In this document: positions 16,512 through 27,188 of the stretch, piece by piece | Layout: the number at the start of each line of letters is the position of its first letter | How positions within the stretch are numbered: the first letter of the stretch is position 1 | Source of the DNA: Chitinophagaceae bacterium | GTDB taxonomy: Bacteria; Bacteroidota; Bacteroidia; Chitinophagales; Chitinophagaceae | Reading direction: 5' to 3' | Length of the DNA: 64,000 nt | Assembly (NCBI GenBank): GCA_019638475.1 | Contig: JAHBTR010000005.1 | Span: 1 to 64,000, forward strand | Position numbers and translations under genes: made by a program | The notes under the pieces: generated by a model | What the model saw: only the letters and a program-made list of their open reading frames with translations | What the model was told of the DNA's origin: nothing | The model's database searches: none

Positions 16512-17612
16512 ATGAACCTGCAAATGACTATGAAATTTTATATATTGACATTCCTCACAACAATTTCAAGCCTGACTTTATTTGGACAAAGTAATGATGC
16601 CTGGACTTATTTTTGGAATAAAGACTCGACATTGATTGGCTACAAAGACAAAAATGGTGTTGTGAAAATTGAACCAAAATTTACAGGTTTTACAAGTGCA
16701 GGAAAATTTGAAAATATTATTGCAGTTTCAGAAGAAAAGAATGGAAAGTGGAGTAGCTACTATCTGACAAAGAATGGTAGAATTGTTGGAAGAGACAGTT
16801 TACACATTTTCGATAACGGTTCTGATTGTGAAAGTGAGGGCTTTATCCGTTTTAGAGACCATAAAACTGACAAAGCTGGTATGTTTAATAAAAATGGGGA
16901 CATTGTAATTCCTGCAATTTATAACGACTTGACAAGAGTCAGAAATGGAATGATAATCGCATTGAAAGGTGCTGAAAAAAAATATTGGGCGGGCGGAGAG
17001 CATTATAGTTGGGTTGGAGGACAAGAGTTTCTTATTGATACCAACAACAATATACTCATTGACAACTTTAAACTTGACAACATGTTAAACTTCTTCACGT
17101 TTGAAAAAACAAACATCCCTCATTCGGACACGATAAGGAAATCATTTTTAGCAAGGGATGGCACTTATTACTCATTTGTTGACTTTGAAATGGAATTTAG
17201 GCAATGGATTACGAATGAATTACAAAACAACTTAACAGTTGAAAGGTTTATAAGTATTTCATATGACACCATAACTTGGGAATCCACAAATGGTTGGGCA
17301 AAAACTAATAAACAAAAACTAATAACAGAAAACTTTACAATTCTAAAAAACGGATTGCTAGAAATTTTGCAACCGAAAACTGATTACTTCATTTCAAGAG
17401 ACGGACTAAACCCCTTTATGTATGAAGGCGTAGAATTTGAGAAATATTACAATAATTGTGGCGAATCAAAAGATTGGATATATCCAACTATGTCAATAAT
17501 AATTTCTCATGGAACTAAACAAGACTTTTCACAAAATCATTATGAATTCTTGCGAACAGACAGCGGATATAAGCTAATTAGTTTGACAATTAGAAACGAG
17601 AAAATGAAATAA
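16512..17612 (+). CDS. Secreted WG-repeat protein (cassette 9)
   Basis: This protein of about 366 residues starts with a signal peptide (MKFYILTFLTTISSLTLFGQ, from an alternative start at 16530). The first half has WG-type beta repeats (LIGYKDKNGVVKIEPKFTGFTSAGKF, KAGMFNKNGDIVIPAIYNDLTRVRNGMIIAL), common in Bacteroidota envelope proteins. The second half has no known motif. It should act outside the cytoplasm, probably in binding. It is the only gene of cassette 9 and ends just before the next site. Exact role unknown. Confidence 0.75.
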   Translation: MNLQMTMKFYILTFLTTISSLTLFGQSNDAWTYFWNKDSTLIGYKDKNGVVKIEPKFTGFTSAGKFENIIAVSEEKNGKWSSYYLTKNGRIVGRDSLHIFDNGSDCESEGFIRFRDHKTDKAGMFNKNGDIVIPAIYNDLTRVRNGMIIALKGAEKKYWAGGEHYSWVGGQEFLIDTNNNILIDNFKLDNMLNFFTFEKTNIPHSDTIRKSFLARDGTYYSFVDFEMEFRQWITNELQNNLTVERFISISYDTITWESTNGWAKTNKQKLITENFTILKNGLLEILQPKTDYFISRDGLNPFMYEGVEFEKYYNNCGESKDWIYPTMSIIISHGTKQDFSQNHYEFLRTDSGYKLISLTIRNEKMK

Positions 17613-17613
17613 C

Positions 17614-17748
17614 AACAGCTAACACGGGTTTTGCGTCAGGCGGGCTGACGTGCAAACTTGAAGCTTTGTGCTTCTAATAAACTTTAGTAATAATTTGAAA
17701 CTTTGTGCTCCGAAACCCGCCCGAACGCAAAGCCCGAAACCGTTACAG
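17614..17748 (+). repeat. attC-like site 9 (common type)
   Basis: The left arm AACAGCTAAC complements 16494-16503. The right core is GTTACAG at 17742-17748. The inner stem pairs CGGGTTTTGCGT with ACGCAAAGCCCG. Up to 18087 follow the cassette 10 leader and hairpin copy D. Confidence 0.85.
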
Positions 17749-17917
17749 GTAAGTGTATGACGACACTGCCCAATAATCAACACTTGACAATAAATTTGAC
17801 ACTTGGAAAGGAACATATAAACAAACGACATTTCGGAAATCAACACACCGACCTAACCGTTATTTTTTATTTTTTTGCCAACGCTCATTTTTTAAAACTA
17901 ATTTTTGGCAGCCGCAC

Positions 17918-17981
17918 AAATGGCACATTTGGTTTTTACCGACACACAAGCCAACGCTTCAAAAAACCAAAAGAGCCATTT
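17918..17981 (+). repeat. ACA/AGA hairpin, copy D
   Basis: Outer stem AAATGGC (17918-17924) pairs with GCCATTT (17975-17981). After the ACA/AGA loop, TTTGGTTTTT (17928-17937) pairs with AAAAACCAAA (17962-17971). The loop holds ACACAAGCCAACGC. It opens the defence module of cassette 10. Confidence 0.8.
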
Positions 17982-18087
17982 TTTTCAACGCTAAATTTCA
18001 ACGAAAACAGAATTTTATACAGAATTTTTTGCTATTTTTGCTTTGCAAAAACCAAATAAAAACATTATATTGAGCAGATTTTAAAGA

Positions 18088-19332
18088 ATGGAAGAATTGA
18101 ACTACATAGATTTATTCGCTGGTGCTGGCGGACTGTCAGAGGGCTTTATCCGTTCTGGGTTCAATCCTATTGCTCACGTTGAAATGAACAAAGATGCTTG
18201 CGATACTTTGAGAACGAGAGCCGCTTATCATTGGTTGATGGAAAATGGAAAGGCTGATATTTATGAAAAGTATCTTAAATCTGCGAATAAAAATAAAGAA
18301 GAATTTTGGAAGGAAAATATCCCTGATAATATAATCAATTCTGTAATCAACACTGAAATTTCTAACAAAACAATAGGCAATATTTTCAATAAAATCGACA
18401 ACGAATTAGGGAAAAAGAAAATTGATTTAATCGTTGGAGGTCCGCCTTGTCAGGCGTATTCTGTTGCGGGAAGAGCCCGCAAGGATATGAGCAACGACCC
18501 AAGAAATACTTTGTATTTACACTATGTGAAGTTTTTGGAAAAATACCAGCCAAAAATGTTTGTGTTTGAAAATGTTCCTGGCATTTTATCAGCAAAAAAC
18601 GGAGAATATTTAGAAAAAATATTGATAGCCGTTAAAAAAGCTGGTTACGAAGTAAGTTTGCCAACGAACAAACAGCAATTTCTTAACGCAAAAGATTTTG
18701 GTGTCTTACAAGACAGAAAGCGTGTAATCATCATTGGTTGGAAAAAAGAATTGGGCTTGTCTTATCCTGAATTTAAAATCAAAGAAAATAATTTTCAGAT
18801 TTTAAAAGATTTATTTTCGGACTTAAAGCCATTAAAAAATGGCGAGGGAACTTTAAATGCCGTTGAGTATTTAAAACCAACAACGGACTATTTAAAACAG
18901 ACTAAAATTCGCAACGGATTAGATATTGTAACGCAACATATCGCACGACCAAACAACGAAAACGATTTGGAAATTTACCGTATTGCAGTTGATGAATGGA
19001 ACAACGGCAAACGTTTGAATTATTCAAAACTCCCAGAAAGACTAATCACACACTCGAATACAAATGTATTTACAAACCGTTTTCAAGTTGTGAACGGACA
19101 AGGTGTTTCGCATACCGTAGTTGCCCATATTGCAATGGACGGACATTATTACATACACCCCGACAAGAAACAAAACCGCTCAATTACAGTTAGAGAAGCC
19201 GCAAGAATACAGTCTTTTCCAGATGATTATTTTTTTGAAGGTAGCCGCACAGCCGCTTTTAAACAAATAGGTAATGCCGTTCCGCCTTTAATGGCTGAAA
19301 AAATTGCCGAAAAAATCAAGGAAATGATATGA
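18088..19332 (+). CDS. C5-cytosine DNA methyltransferase of an MZA-type system (cassette 10)
   Basis: This 414-residue protein shows the C5-methyltransferase motifs in order: I DLFAGAGGLSEGF (about 8-20), IV GGPPCQAYS (catalytic Cys near 121), VI FVFENVPG, VIII-like QDRKRVIIIGW, and X GNAVPPLMAEKIAEKI at the end. It transfers a methyl group to cytosine in DNA. It heads a five-gene operon whose next genes overlap by a few bases, and it probably marks self DNA so that the rest of the system attacks unmodified or foreign DNA. The enzyme class is firm; the role in the system is inferred from the known MZA and MORC-type neighbourhoods. Confidence 0.9.
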   Translation: MEELNYIDLFAGAGGLSEGFIRSGFNPIAHVEMNKDACDTLRTRAAYHWLMENGKADIYEKYLKSANKNKEEFWKENIPDNIINSVINTEISNKTIGNIFNKIDNELGKKKIDLIVGGPPCQAYSVAGRARKDMSNDPRNTLYLHYVKFLEKYQPKMFVFENVPGILSAKNGEYLEKILIAVKKAGYEVSLPTNKQQFLNAKDFGVLQDRKRVIIIGWKKELGLSYPEFKIKENNFQILKDLFSDLKPLKNGEGTLNAVEYLKPTTDYLKQTKIRNGLDIVTQHIARPNNENDLEIYRIAVDEWNNGKRLNYSKLPERLITHSNTNVFTNRFQVVNGQGVSHTVVAHIAMDGHYYIHPDKKQNRSITVREAARIQSFPDDYFFEGSRTAAFKQIGNAVPPLMAEKIAEKIKEMI

Positions 19333-20789
19333 ATGGATTTACAAAAGCGGAAATAGCCAAGCCCAATCCAAAATCAACAATCAATTCGTACAGAAGTTTT
19401 GGCTACAATCTTTCTACGGCTATTGCAGACATTATCGACAATTCCATTTCTGCAAATGCTGATGAAATTCGGCTTGAATACAAATGGAACGGACAAGATT
19501 CGTTTATTTCTATTTCCGATAACGGAATTGGAATGAACAAAGATGAACTGGTTTTGGCAATGACACCAGGCAGCAAAGACCCTGAAGAATTAAGAAGTGA
19601 AAAAGATTTAGGGCGTTTTGGAATGGGTTTGAAAACCGCTTCATTTTCACAATGCAAACGACTTACTTGTATTACAAAACGTGAAAATTACGCCACAATC
19701 AAACGTTGTTGGGATATTGATTACATCAATTCTGAAAATGAATGGCAGTTATTAGATTTCGTTTCTGACATTTCATTTTTGGAGAAAATTGAAAAGCAAA
19801 AATCGGGAACATTAGTTCTTTGGGAAAAGTTAGACCGAATTGTAGGTAATGCTGAAACCAGCAACGAAAGTGTGAAAAACGCTTTTTACCAGGAAATGGT
19901 AAATGTGAAAGAACATTTGAGTTTGGTTTTTCACAAGTTTATTGAAAGCAAACGAATAAAAATCTTCTTTCAAAATGAAGAAATTGAACCGTACAATCCT
20001 TTCTTATTAAACTTAAATCCGAAACCCGAAATGGGACAACCTGAAATTTTCGGTAATGTGGAAATAACTTATTTCATACTTCCGCATATGTCCGAAATTG
20101 GTAAAACTGATTATGAAAATTCGGGCGGTTCGTTGGGTTGGTTTAATGCACAAGGTTTTTATATTTATCGTGGCGACCGTTTGCTTGTTGCTGGCGATTG
20201 GCTTGGACTTGAAAAGAAACGTGATTATTCAAAGTTGGCAAGAATAATGGTAAATTTTACAAATGCAAATGATTTTAATTGGCATTTGGATATTAAAAAA
20301 TCAACCGCTACCCCACCGATAGAAATTAGACGAGAACTTTCTCGTATTGCGAAAATCGCAATAATGAAATCGGCTAAAATATATAATTGGCGAGGTCAAA
20401 AAACATTTTCCGAAAGCGGAAATATAAATCAAGAACCTTTGTGGACGGACGAAAAAACACGAGAGGGAATTAAGAAATATAAAATCAACAGAAAACATCC
20501 AATCATAAAATCGTTGTTGGAAGAAAACAACAAACTGGCTGGAAAAGCATTGAAATTGCTGGAAGAAAATGTTCCGATAGAATTGATTTTATCAAATCAA
20601 AATGAAGACCCAGCGTTTCACGAGTTGGAAAAACAAACAGACAAACCAACAGACGATTTAATCAATTTGGCTGTTGAGTTGTACAAAATAAATGTATCGC
20701 AAGGAGTACCGAAAGAATTGGCAAAACAACAAATTATGAGTTCAACGCCTTTCAATTTATTTCCACTAATCAACGAATATTTGAAATGA
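19329..20789 (+). CDS. MutL/Hsp90-type GHKL ATPase (MZA system, cassette 10)
   Basis: This 486-residue protein has the GHKL ATP-binding motifs: ADIIDNSISANADEI (N box), ISDNGIGM (G1) and DLGRFGMGLKTASFSQC (G2). This is the MutL-like/MORC-like branch found in bacterial restriction-type operons. Such proteins clamp and move on DNA through ATP-driven dimerisation. It overlaps the methyltransferase gene by 4 bp and the Z1 gene by 4 bp. The C-terminal third is helical and may contact the Z1 partner. Fold certain, mechanism inferred. Confidence 0.9.
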   Translation: MNGFTKAEIAKPNPKSTINSYRSFGYNLSTAIADIIDNSISANADEIRLEYKWNGQDSFISISDNGIGMNKDELVLAMTPGSKDPEELRSEKDLGRFGMGLKTASFSQCKRLTCITKRENYATIKRCWDIDYINSENEWQLLDFVSDISFLEKIEKQKSGTLVLWEKLDRIVGNAETSNESVKNAFYQEMVNVKEHLSLVFHKFIESKRIKIFFQNEEIEPYNPFLLNLNPKPEMGQPEIFGNVEITYFILPHMSEIGKTDYENSGGSLGWFNAQGFYIYRGDRLLVAGDWLGLEKKRDYSKLARIMVNFTNANDFNWHLDIKKSTATPPIEIRRELSRIAKIAIMKSAKIYNWRGQKTFSESGNINQEPLWTDEKTREGIKKYKINRKHPIIKSLLEENNKLAGKALKLLEENVPIELILSNQNEDPAFHELEKQTDKPTDDLINLAVELYKINVSQGVPKELAKQQIMSSTPFNLFPLINEYLK

Positions 20790-23638
20790 GTAGTATGTTA
20801 GAAAATGCAAGAGGGATTTCTCACACAATCTTAGAACATCATAAAAAAGCAGGCAAAGAAATTACCGATGAGCTTATTTCATCTGTTATTGAACAAGTGT
20901 CTGCTATCAATATATTTGAAGGACTTATGTTTGACAAGCAAGAATTGTTTGAAATTTTGCGTGCTGATTATAGCGTAGGAAAAGGCGAAATCACAATTTT
21001 ATCTGATGATGTTGAACCTTGGCTAAATGATGAAAAAGCCAACATCAATTTTGAATTGTGGAACAGATATAAATTGTATATGTCGGAAAATGACCCGTCA
21101 TTTCCTGTAAATGATTTAGACGACTTCACGGATAAAATTCTTGATAAATGTGTTAATCCCAAAAAAGCAGGAACTTGGGATAGACGAGGAATGGTTGTCG
21201 GACACGTTCAATCGGGCAAAACTTCCAACTATGTTGGTTTGATAAACAAAGCCACAGATGCAGGTTACAAAGTAATCATTATCATTGCTGGTACAATTAG
21301 TTCACTTCGCAGACAAACACAGGAAAGAATTGATTCTGGTTACATTGGCAGAAACAGTTCTGCATTTATCCGAGAAAATCAAAACCGACTTATTGGAGTT
21401 GGTAAATACAAATCGGAAACCGATATTTATTCTTTGACTTCTTCGTATTATAAAAGCGGAGATGAAGGCGATTTTAGTCAATCCGTTGCCAACAGATTAA
21501 ACATTCCGATTGGGAAAAATCCTGTTGTTTTCGTTATCAAAAAGAACAAAAGTATTCTTGAAAATCTGATTGACTGGTTTTCAAAAAACGAAAATATCCG
21601 TGAAGTGGACGGAACGCCAAAATTGTTTGATGTTCCTGCATTGATAATTGACGATGAAGCAGATGCGGCTTCTGTAAACGCTTCACGAGATATAAACGAC
21701 ATTAAAACGATAAATCGTTTAATACGAACTTTATTAAATATTTTCAATCAAAATACTTTTATTGGTTACACCGCTACGCCCTATGCAAACTTGTTTATTC
21801 CGCAGGATTACAACGAAGAACAAACGACTGTCGTAAAAAACAAAACATACAAAATCGGAGAAGATTTATTTCCGAGAGATTTTATCATCAACATAAAAGC
21901 ACCAACCAATTACATTGGTGCGGCTAAAATTTTTGGTTACGAAAATGCAAATCCTGAACTCACAAAAGAGCCTTTGGATATTTTCAGAGAAATCAGCGAT
22001 TACGACCCGCCATTTTTCAGAACAATCAACCGAGAAAACAAGGATATTTTACCTGAATATCTTCCGCCAAGTTTAGAACGTGCAATAAAATCATTTATTC
22101 TTACTTGTGCCATTCGCAGAGTGCGAGGACACGAGAATAAACACAATTCAATGTTGGTTCACGTTGCTTTATTGGTGCGTTGGATTGACCGAGTTGCATA
22201 TTTAGTAAATGAGAAAACAAAAGAATATAAAAATGCTATTCAAAGCGAAGATGCAACTTTGCTGAACGAGTTGAAAAATTTGTACGAAACAGATTTTTTG
22301 CCAACAACAAAAAACGTGTTGGACAATTTGGATTATACCGACATCAGAATAAAAGAACACACTTGGGAACAAATTAAGAAAGAACTCAAAAATGCTGTTT
22401 TAAAAATTGATGTTCGTTCGGTTCACGGCACACGCTCAACAACAAATTTAGAATACCACAACATTGAAGAAATTGACTACAACCGACACGAAAACGGTTT
22501 GTCAGTTATTGCCGTTGGTGGTAGCCGTTTGTCAAGAGGAATTACACTTGAAGGATTATCCATTTCCTATTACATCAGAACAACAAGAATGTACGATTCG
22601 CTTATGCAAATGGGACGTTGGTTTGGTTATCGCCCTGGTTATGTTGATTTGTGCAGATTATATACAACCAACCAGATTTTTGAATGGTTCAACCATATCA
22701 CAATGGCAACCGAAGAAATGAGAAACGACTTTGACGAAATGACGGCAACACATCAACGACCAAAAGATTTTCGTTTAAAAGTTAGAAATCATCACGGTTT
22801 GCTGACCATTACGAGCTTGAACAAACTTTATTTTTCACAAGATATTGAAATTTCATTTTCGGGAGAAAATCCGCAAACGTATTGCTTGCTGAAAACAAAA
22901 TCAGCGATTGAAAATAATTTTAATGCTTTAAAAACTTTGGTTTCAACAATTGGTTTTCCTACAAAAGAAAATAGAATTGAAAACAAAGGAAAAACAAGGT
23001 ATTTGTTTTATCCGAACACAAGTATTGATGCACTTTGTAGTTTTATTGATGCGTACAAAATTGAACAACCAAGCATTAACAATGCAACATTAAGCGATTA
23101 CATCAGAACGCAGTCCAAAGCCAATAAAATCAAAGAATGGAGCATTTGCATTATTTCCAACACTGACGAAAAAATATTTATTGATTTCAAAGGTAAAACA
23201 CCAAGAAACGAACGAAAATCAAATGCAAGTCTTGCAACTTTTGAATTGCAGCACAACAAAGAAATTATCACAATGGGTTGCAGTGTTCGTAATCAACAAA
23301 TCGGGCGTGGTGGCGAGTATTATTTGATTTCAAAAAATCAGATTGACCAAACAGGCGACAGATATTTTGACCTGTCAAAAGATAAAGATTATTCTAAAAT
23401 GGCTTATGCGGAAATTAAAGCACAACGACAAGCCGAAAAGAAAGGTCTTTTACTGATTTACGCATTAGATGAAAGAGGAACACCAAATGTAAATAATGGT
23501 ATTCCGATTGTGGGTTACAGTTTACATTTCCCAAGAATTGACGATGAAATAAAAGTTTCCTATACAACAACCATCAATAGAGAATTTGATGTTGAAGTTA
23601 TGGACGATGATGATAACCCTGAAACTGAAAACGAATGA
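20786..23638 (+). CDS. Z1-domain NTPase (MZA system, cassette 10)
   Basis: This 950-residue protein has a helicase-like NTPase core with a Walker A-like GHVQSGKTSNYVGL (near 138), a DEAD-like IIDDEADAAS, GYTATPYANLF, and later GGSRLSRGITLEGLSISYY and MGRWFGYRPGYVDLCRLY. These are the hallmarks of the Z1 family, linked to superfamily 2. It should couple ATP hydrolysis to DNA remodelling or movement. It overlaps both neighbours by 4 bp. It is the largest part of the system. Confidence 0.9.
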   Translation: MSSMLENARGISHTILEHHKKAGKEITDELISSVIEQVSAINIFEGLMFDKQELFEILRADYSVGKGEITILSDDVEPWLNDEKANINFELWNRYKLYMSENDPSFPVNDLDDFTDKILDKCVNPKKAGTWDRRGMVVGHVQSGKTSNYVGLINKATDAGYKVIIIIAGTISSLRRQTQERIDSGYIGRNSSAFIRENQNRLIGVGKYKSETDIYSLTSSYYKSGDEGDFSQSVANRLNIPIGKNPVVFVIKKNKSILENLIDWFSKNENIREVDGTPKLFDVPALIIDDEADAASVNASRDINDIKTINRLIRTLLNIFNQNTFIGYTATPYANLFIPQDYNEEQTTVVKNKTYKIGEDLFPRDFIINIKAPTNYIGAAKIFGYENANPELTKEPLDIFREISDYDPPFFRTINRENKDILPEYLPPSLERAIKSFILTCAIRRVRGHENKHNSMLVHVALLVRWIDRVAYLVNEKTKEYKNAIQSEDATLLNELKNLYETDFLPTTKNVLDNLDYTDIRIKEHTWEQIKKELKNAVLKIDVRSVHGTRSTTNLEYHNIEEIDYNRHENGLSVIAVGGSRLSRGITLEGLSISYYIRTTRMYDSLMQMGRWFGYRPGYVDLCRLYTTNQIFEWFNHITMATEEMRNDFDEMTATHQRPKDFRLKVRNHHGLLTITSLNKLYFSQDIEISFSGENPQTYCLLKTKSAIENNFNALKTLVSTIGFPTKENRIENKGKTRYLFYPNTSIDALCSFIDAYKIEQPSINNATLSDYIRTQSKANKIKEWSICIISNTDEKIFIDFKGKTPRNERKSNASLATFELQHNKEIITMGCSVRNQQIGRGGEYYLISKNQIDQTGDRYFDLSKDKDYSKMAYAEIKAQRQAEKKGLLLIYALDERGTPNVNNGIPIVGYSLHFPRIDDEIKVSYTTTINREFDVEVMDDDDNPETENE

Positions 23639-24612
23639 TAAACATTAAGTCAATATGGGAAAGTCAAAAGCCAACAGGCGAAGTCATCATCAGAACAAGG
23701 ATTGATGAAATTCCGCATTTGAAATGTTTTGCGGCTACAAACCACATTACAGGACAACATTTGTACATAATGTCTGTTTCAAACAATGTCGCAATTCCTG
23801 AACTGAAAAATTATCGTTTCAAAGGTGTTGAAATTTATACTTTGCCTATTGAAACCGAAAACAAAATTGAATTTTACATTTATCTTTTAGATAATGAACT
23901 GAAAGATATTTTTTCGTTATTCATTCAAAATATTCTGGAAGATATTGAGCCAAGTGTTACAGAAAGTGAAGCCATTACAACAACGCTGAATGTAGTTTCC
24001 AAATGGAAAAAATTGTTTGATAAAATCAATTTCAATGGCTTATCATTAGAGCAACAAAAAGGATTGATTGGAGAATTGTTGTTTTTAAATTACCTTTTGA
24101 ATGATGAGAAAACATCTGCAAATGCTGTAAATGCGTGGACTGGTGCGGAAATGGAATTTCAGGCAAAAGATTTTACTTTGGGTTCAGTAGGAGTTGAGAT
24201 TAAATTTACTTCATCGAAACAACCCAGGATTAAAGTTTCAAACGAAAGGCAATTAGATGCTGAAAATTTAAGTGATTTGTTTTTGGTTTTGTATTCAACC
24301 GAAGCCGTGAAAGACAACGGTTTTTCGCTTAATTCGTTGGTAGCACAAACCCGACAAACAATTTCAACCGAAGAAGAACGTAGTGTTTTCAATGCAAAAT
24401 TGCAATTAAACGGTTACTTTGATGAAGATAGCGAGCATTATGGCAGAATGTATTCACTCAAAAAAACATTTGGCTTTTCGGTAACTCCTGACTTTCCTAA
24501 AATCGTAAAAAATCAGTTGCCTTTGGGAATTTACGATACTTCGTATTCAATAGAAATTTCAGCCGTAGAAAGTTTTATTGTGGAACTCGATAAAATACTT
24601 GCAAAGATTTAG
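23635..24612 (+). CDS. PD-(D/E)XK-type DUF4420 protein (MZA system, cassette 10)
   Basis: This 325-residue protein shows GLIGELLFLNYLL, AWTGAEMEFQAKDF and VGVEIKFTSSKQPRIKVSNERQL. These fit the DUF4420 family, a PD-(D/E)XK-like fold with Glu and Lys in the VEIKF strand. It is the probable DNA-cutting subunit of the system. It overlaps the Z1 gene by 4 bp and the AIPR gene follows after 3 nt. Family call probable, nuclease activity inferred. Confidence 0.85.
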   Translation: MINIKSIWESQKPTGEVIIRTRIDEIPHLKCFAATNHITGQHLYIMSVSNNVAIPELKNYRFKGVEIYTLPIETENKIEFYIYLLDNELKDIFSLFIQNILEDIEPSVTESEAITTTLNVVSKWKKLFDKINFNGLSLEQQKGLIGELLFLNYLLNDEKTSANAVNAWTGAEMEFQAKDFTLGSVGVEIKFTSSKQPRIKVSNERQLDAENLSDLFLVLYSTEAVKDNGFSLNSLVAQTRQTISTEEERSVFNAKLQLNGYFDEDSEHYGRMYSLKKTFGFSVTPDFPKIVKNQLPLGIYDTSYSIEISAVESFIVELDKILAKI

Positions 24613-24615
24613 TGA

Positions 24616-26988
24616 ATGGAAAGAGCGTTAGAAAATTATATTGAAGAATTAAAATCTGATGTCGCTTCACGGGTTTATTCGGAGGGCGAAGGAGCGAGTT
24701 TTGAAGATAAGTTTACAGAATATTGCATTGAGGTTTTAGAAAGTATCGGTAAATCCGAAGGAGCAAGAGTTTTATCATACATTAACCCAAACAGTCAAGG
24801 CGGAATTGACTGGAAAATAAATGGGTTTTGTCTGAAAGATTTTGCCAAAGACGAAAACAAAAAGGAGTATTACGAAACGTTAGATTTGTTCATCACTTTT
24901 TACAAAAACGAATACGATTACAACATTACAAAAGACGATTACACCAAGTCGCTCAATCAGATAAAACGTTTCATTAATTCAGCATTAAAACGTCATATCG
25001 ATTACATTGACAAAGCACATACAGAACTTTATTACTTAATCGAAACCATCGGAAAACAAGGTAAAGATTTTGACCGTATCAATGTTTATTTTTTGATAAA
25101 TGGTTTTTCAAATCACGATAAAGAAAAAATTGAAATTCCAGATGCTGATGTTTTCGTTCACACTTGGGACATTTCACGGTTGTTCAAAATCAATGAAAGC
25201 AATAGTGTTCACGAACCGATAGAAATAGAATTTGAAAATTTTAGCGAAGACGGAAAGGGTTTACAATGCTTGCAAGTTCCGAGTATTGATGAAATGTACG
25301 ATTGTTATTTGGCAATCGTTCCGGGCGAAATTTTAGCGAAGCTGTACAAAGAATTTTCAAATGAATTATTGGAAAGCAATGTTCGTGCATTTTTGGGACA
25401 GGCTGGAAAATTCAACAAAGGAATTAGAGATACTATTCGCAACAAACCGCAAATGTTTTTGCCGTACAACAACGGAATTACAGCAACAGCCGAAAGTGTT
25501 GAAACGAAATTTATAGATAAACAACTTGTCATTACACGACTTTTTGATTTTCAAATTGTGAACGGTGGACAAACAACGGCTTCGCTTTATCACACGCAAA
25601 AGAAATTTAAAGATGCTGATTTGAGCAAAATTTTTGTTCAAATGAAACTGACAGTTATCAAAGATAAAGAACAGAAAAATATTGAAGTCCCGAACATTTC
25701 ACGCTTTGCAAACAGTCAAAACAAAGTTTCGGAATTGGATTTATCTTCAAACAATCCGTATTTCGTACAAATTGAAAACTTGTCGAGAAAGAAATACGTT
25801 GTCAATCCTGAAAATAAAAATCAATCTCGCTTGTGGTTCTTTGAACGTGCCAACGGACAATATCGGGAAACGCTGAATAAACAAACGCCAGCACAGCAAA
25901 AAAAATTCAAAGAGCAAAATCCGCCAACTTTGAAATTTGTAAAATCGGACGTTGCAAAATTTATCAACGGTTGGGAATTAGAACCGCATTTTGTTGCACA
26001 AGGTTCACAGAAAAACTTTATTCATTACACGAAAAAAATTACCGATTTAGTCAGCAAAAACAAACTGCCAGGCGAGAATTTTTACCGCAAACTGATTGCA
26101 AATGCAATTTTGTTTAAAACCATTGACCAACTATTCGGAAGAAAAGGAGTTAATGCGATTGGCGACACGAGTTTGAAAGCTCTTTCGGTTGCTTACACAG
26201 TTTCATATTTCCACCATTTGACCAATAACAGAATTGATTTGTGGAAGATTTACGAAGAACAAAAAATTGATGATTTTGTAAGCAGTCATTTGTCAAAATT
26301 GCTTGTGTTTGTGTACAATCATATTGTCACAGAAGCAAGCGGAAGTTTAATTTCCGAATATGCAAAACGTGCTACTTCGTGGGAAAAATTGAAGAATACA
26401 AAGTATTCAGAAAATTTGATTTCGGTGTTGAGTGATTATTTAATTTCGGAAGAAGAAAAAACGCAACGTGAAAATGAGAAAGAAATTGACACGAACAACA
26501 TCGAAGATTCTGTTTTTGTAATCAGCGAAATTCAAAAAATGGGATTAAAATTTTGGGACGGTTTCAGAATTTACATTGACACCAATAAACCTGACGGTTT
26601 CGATTGGGTGATAGCTTTTGATTTGGTAAGCAGACTTTCCAAAAATAAAAACCTGACAACGAGAGAAATTACTTTTGGTAAAAAAGTGTTGGACTATGTT
26701 CAAGAAAAATCACAGCTTATTGACGAAGTAAAAACCTTATCAAAACTTGCTGAAACCGAAATAGTAGAAGTGAAATTTATCTACGACAAACTTTTACTGA
26801 TTTCAAAAGACGACTGGAAACGAATTATAGATGTAGCAAGTCAAACAAAAGTATTTGACAACCTTGAATTAGCCAATGTAAAAACCGTTCAAACCGCATT
26901 AGCCAAAAAGGAAAAAATCAAAGAACAAGCACTGATTAGGGCTTATGAATCTTTGAAAAAACTAAAAAAGTTTGGGATTAAAATATAA
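24616..26988 (+). CDS. AIPR family abortive-infection protein (MZA system, cassette 10)
   Basis: This 790-residue protein has the AIPR core: MFLPYNNGITATAE, FQIVNGGQTTASLYH, then PNISRFANSQNKVSELDLSSN and SRLWFFERANGQYR. AIPR proteins were first tied to abortive phage resistance and occur with Z1 and MutL-like genes. Within the operon it may be an RNA/DNA-acting effector. Its stop TAA is directly followed by GCCAACGC and hairpin copy E, so the module ends at the gene end. Confidence 0.9.
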   Translation: MERALENYIEELKSDVASRVYSEGEGASFEDKFTEYCIEVLESIGKSEGARVLSYINPNSQGGIDWKINGFCLKDFAKDENKKEYYETLDLFITFYKNEYDYNITKDDYTKSLNQIKRFINSALKRHIDYIDKAHTELYYLIETIGKQGKDFDRINVYFLINGFSNHDKEKIEIPDADVFVHTWDISRLFKINESNSVHEPIEIEFENFSEDGKGLQCLQVPSIDEMYDCYLAIVPGEILAKLYKEFSNELLESNVRAFLGQAGKFNKGIRDTIRNKPQMFLPYNNGITATAESVETKFIDKQLVITRLFDFQIVNGGQTTASLYHTQKKFKDADLSKIFVQMKLTVIKDKEQKNIEVPNISRFANSQNKVSELDLSSNNPYFVQIENLSRKKYVVNPENKNQSRLWFFERANGQYRETLNKQTPAQQKKFKEQNPPTLKFVKSDVAKFINGWELEPHFVAQGSQKNFIHYTKKITDLVSKNKLPGENFYRKLIANAILFKTIDQLFGRKGVNAIGDTSLKALSVAYTVSYFHHLTNNRIDLWKIYEEQKIDDFVSSHLSKLLVFVYNHIVTEASGSLISEYAKRATSWEKLKNTKYSENLISVLSDYLISEEEKTQRENEKEIDTNNIEDSVFVISEIQKMGLKFWDGFRIYIDTNKPDGFDWVIAFDLVSRLSKNKNLTTREITFGKKVLDYVQEKSQLIDEVKTLSKLAETEIVEVKFIYDKLLLISKDDWKRIIDVASQTKVFDNLELANVKTVQTALAKKEKIKEQALIRAYESLKKLKKFGIKI

Positions 26989-26998
26989 GCCAACGCTA

Positions 26999-27068
26999 TT
27001 TGCAAGCACATTGTCAAAGTCGAACAAGCCAACAACACAGAGCCAAACTTTGCCAAAGAGCTTGCAAA
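26999..27068 (+). repeat. ACA/AGA hairpin, copy E
   Basis: Outer stem TTTGCAAGC (26999-27007) pairs with GCTTGCAAA (27060-27068). After the ACA/AGA loop there are only three pairs (TTG:CAA), a coupled deletion on both sides, then one mismatch and CAAAGT (27015-27020) with ACTTTG (27047-27052). It closes the cassette 10 module. Confidence 0.8.
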
Positions 27069-27188
27069 ACCAACGCAAAGAAAATTAGTTTTAAAAAATT
27101 TCCCGACCCTTCTGAAAAAATAAAAAATGCAACCGCACGACAGACAAAAAGACTTGAAAACATTGGACGACACGACCGAAAGAACACC

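Noticed and set aside
18033..18040. TATTTTTG before the cassette 10 methyltransferase as its promoter
   Set aside because: The -7 box fits, but no -33 box is visible at the right distance; the start of transcription is left open.
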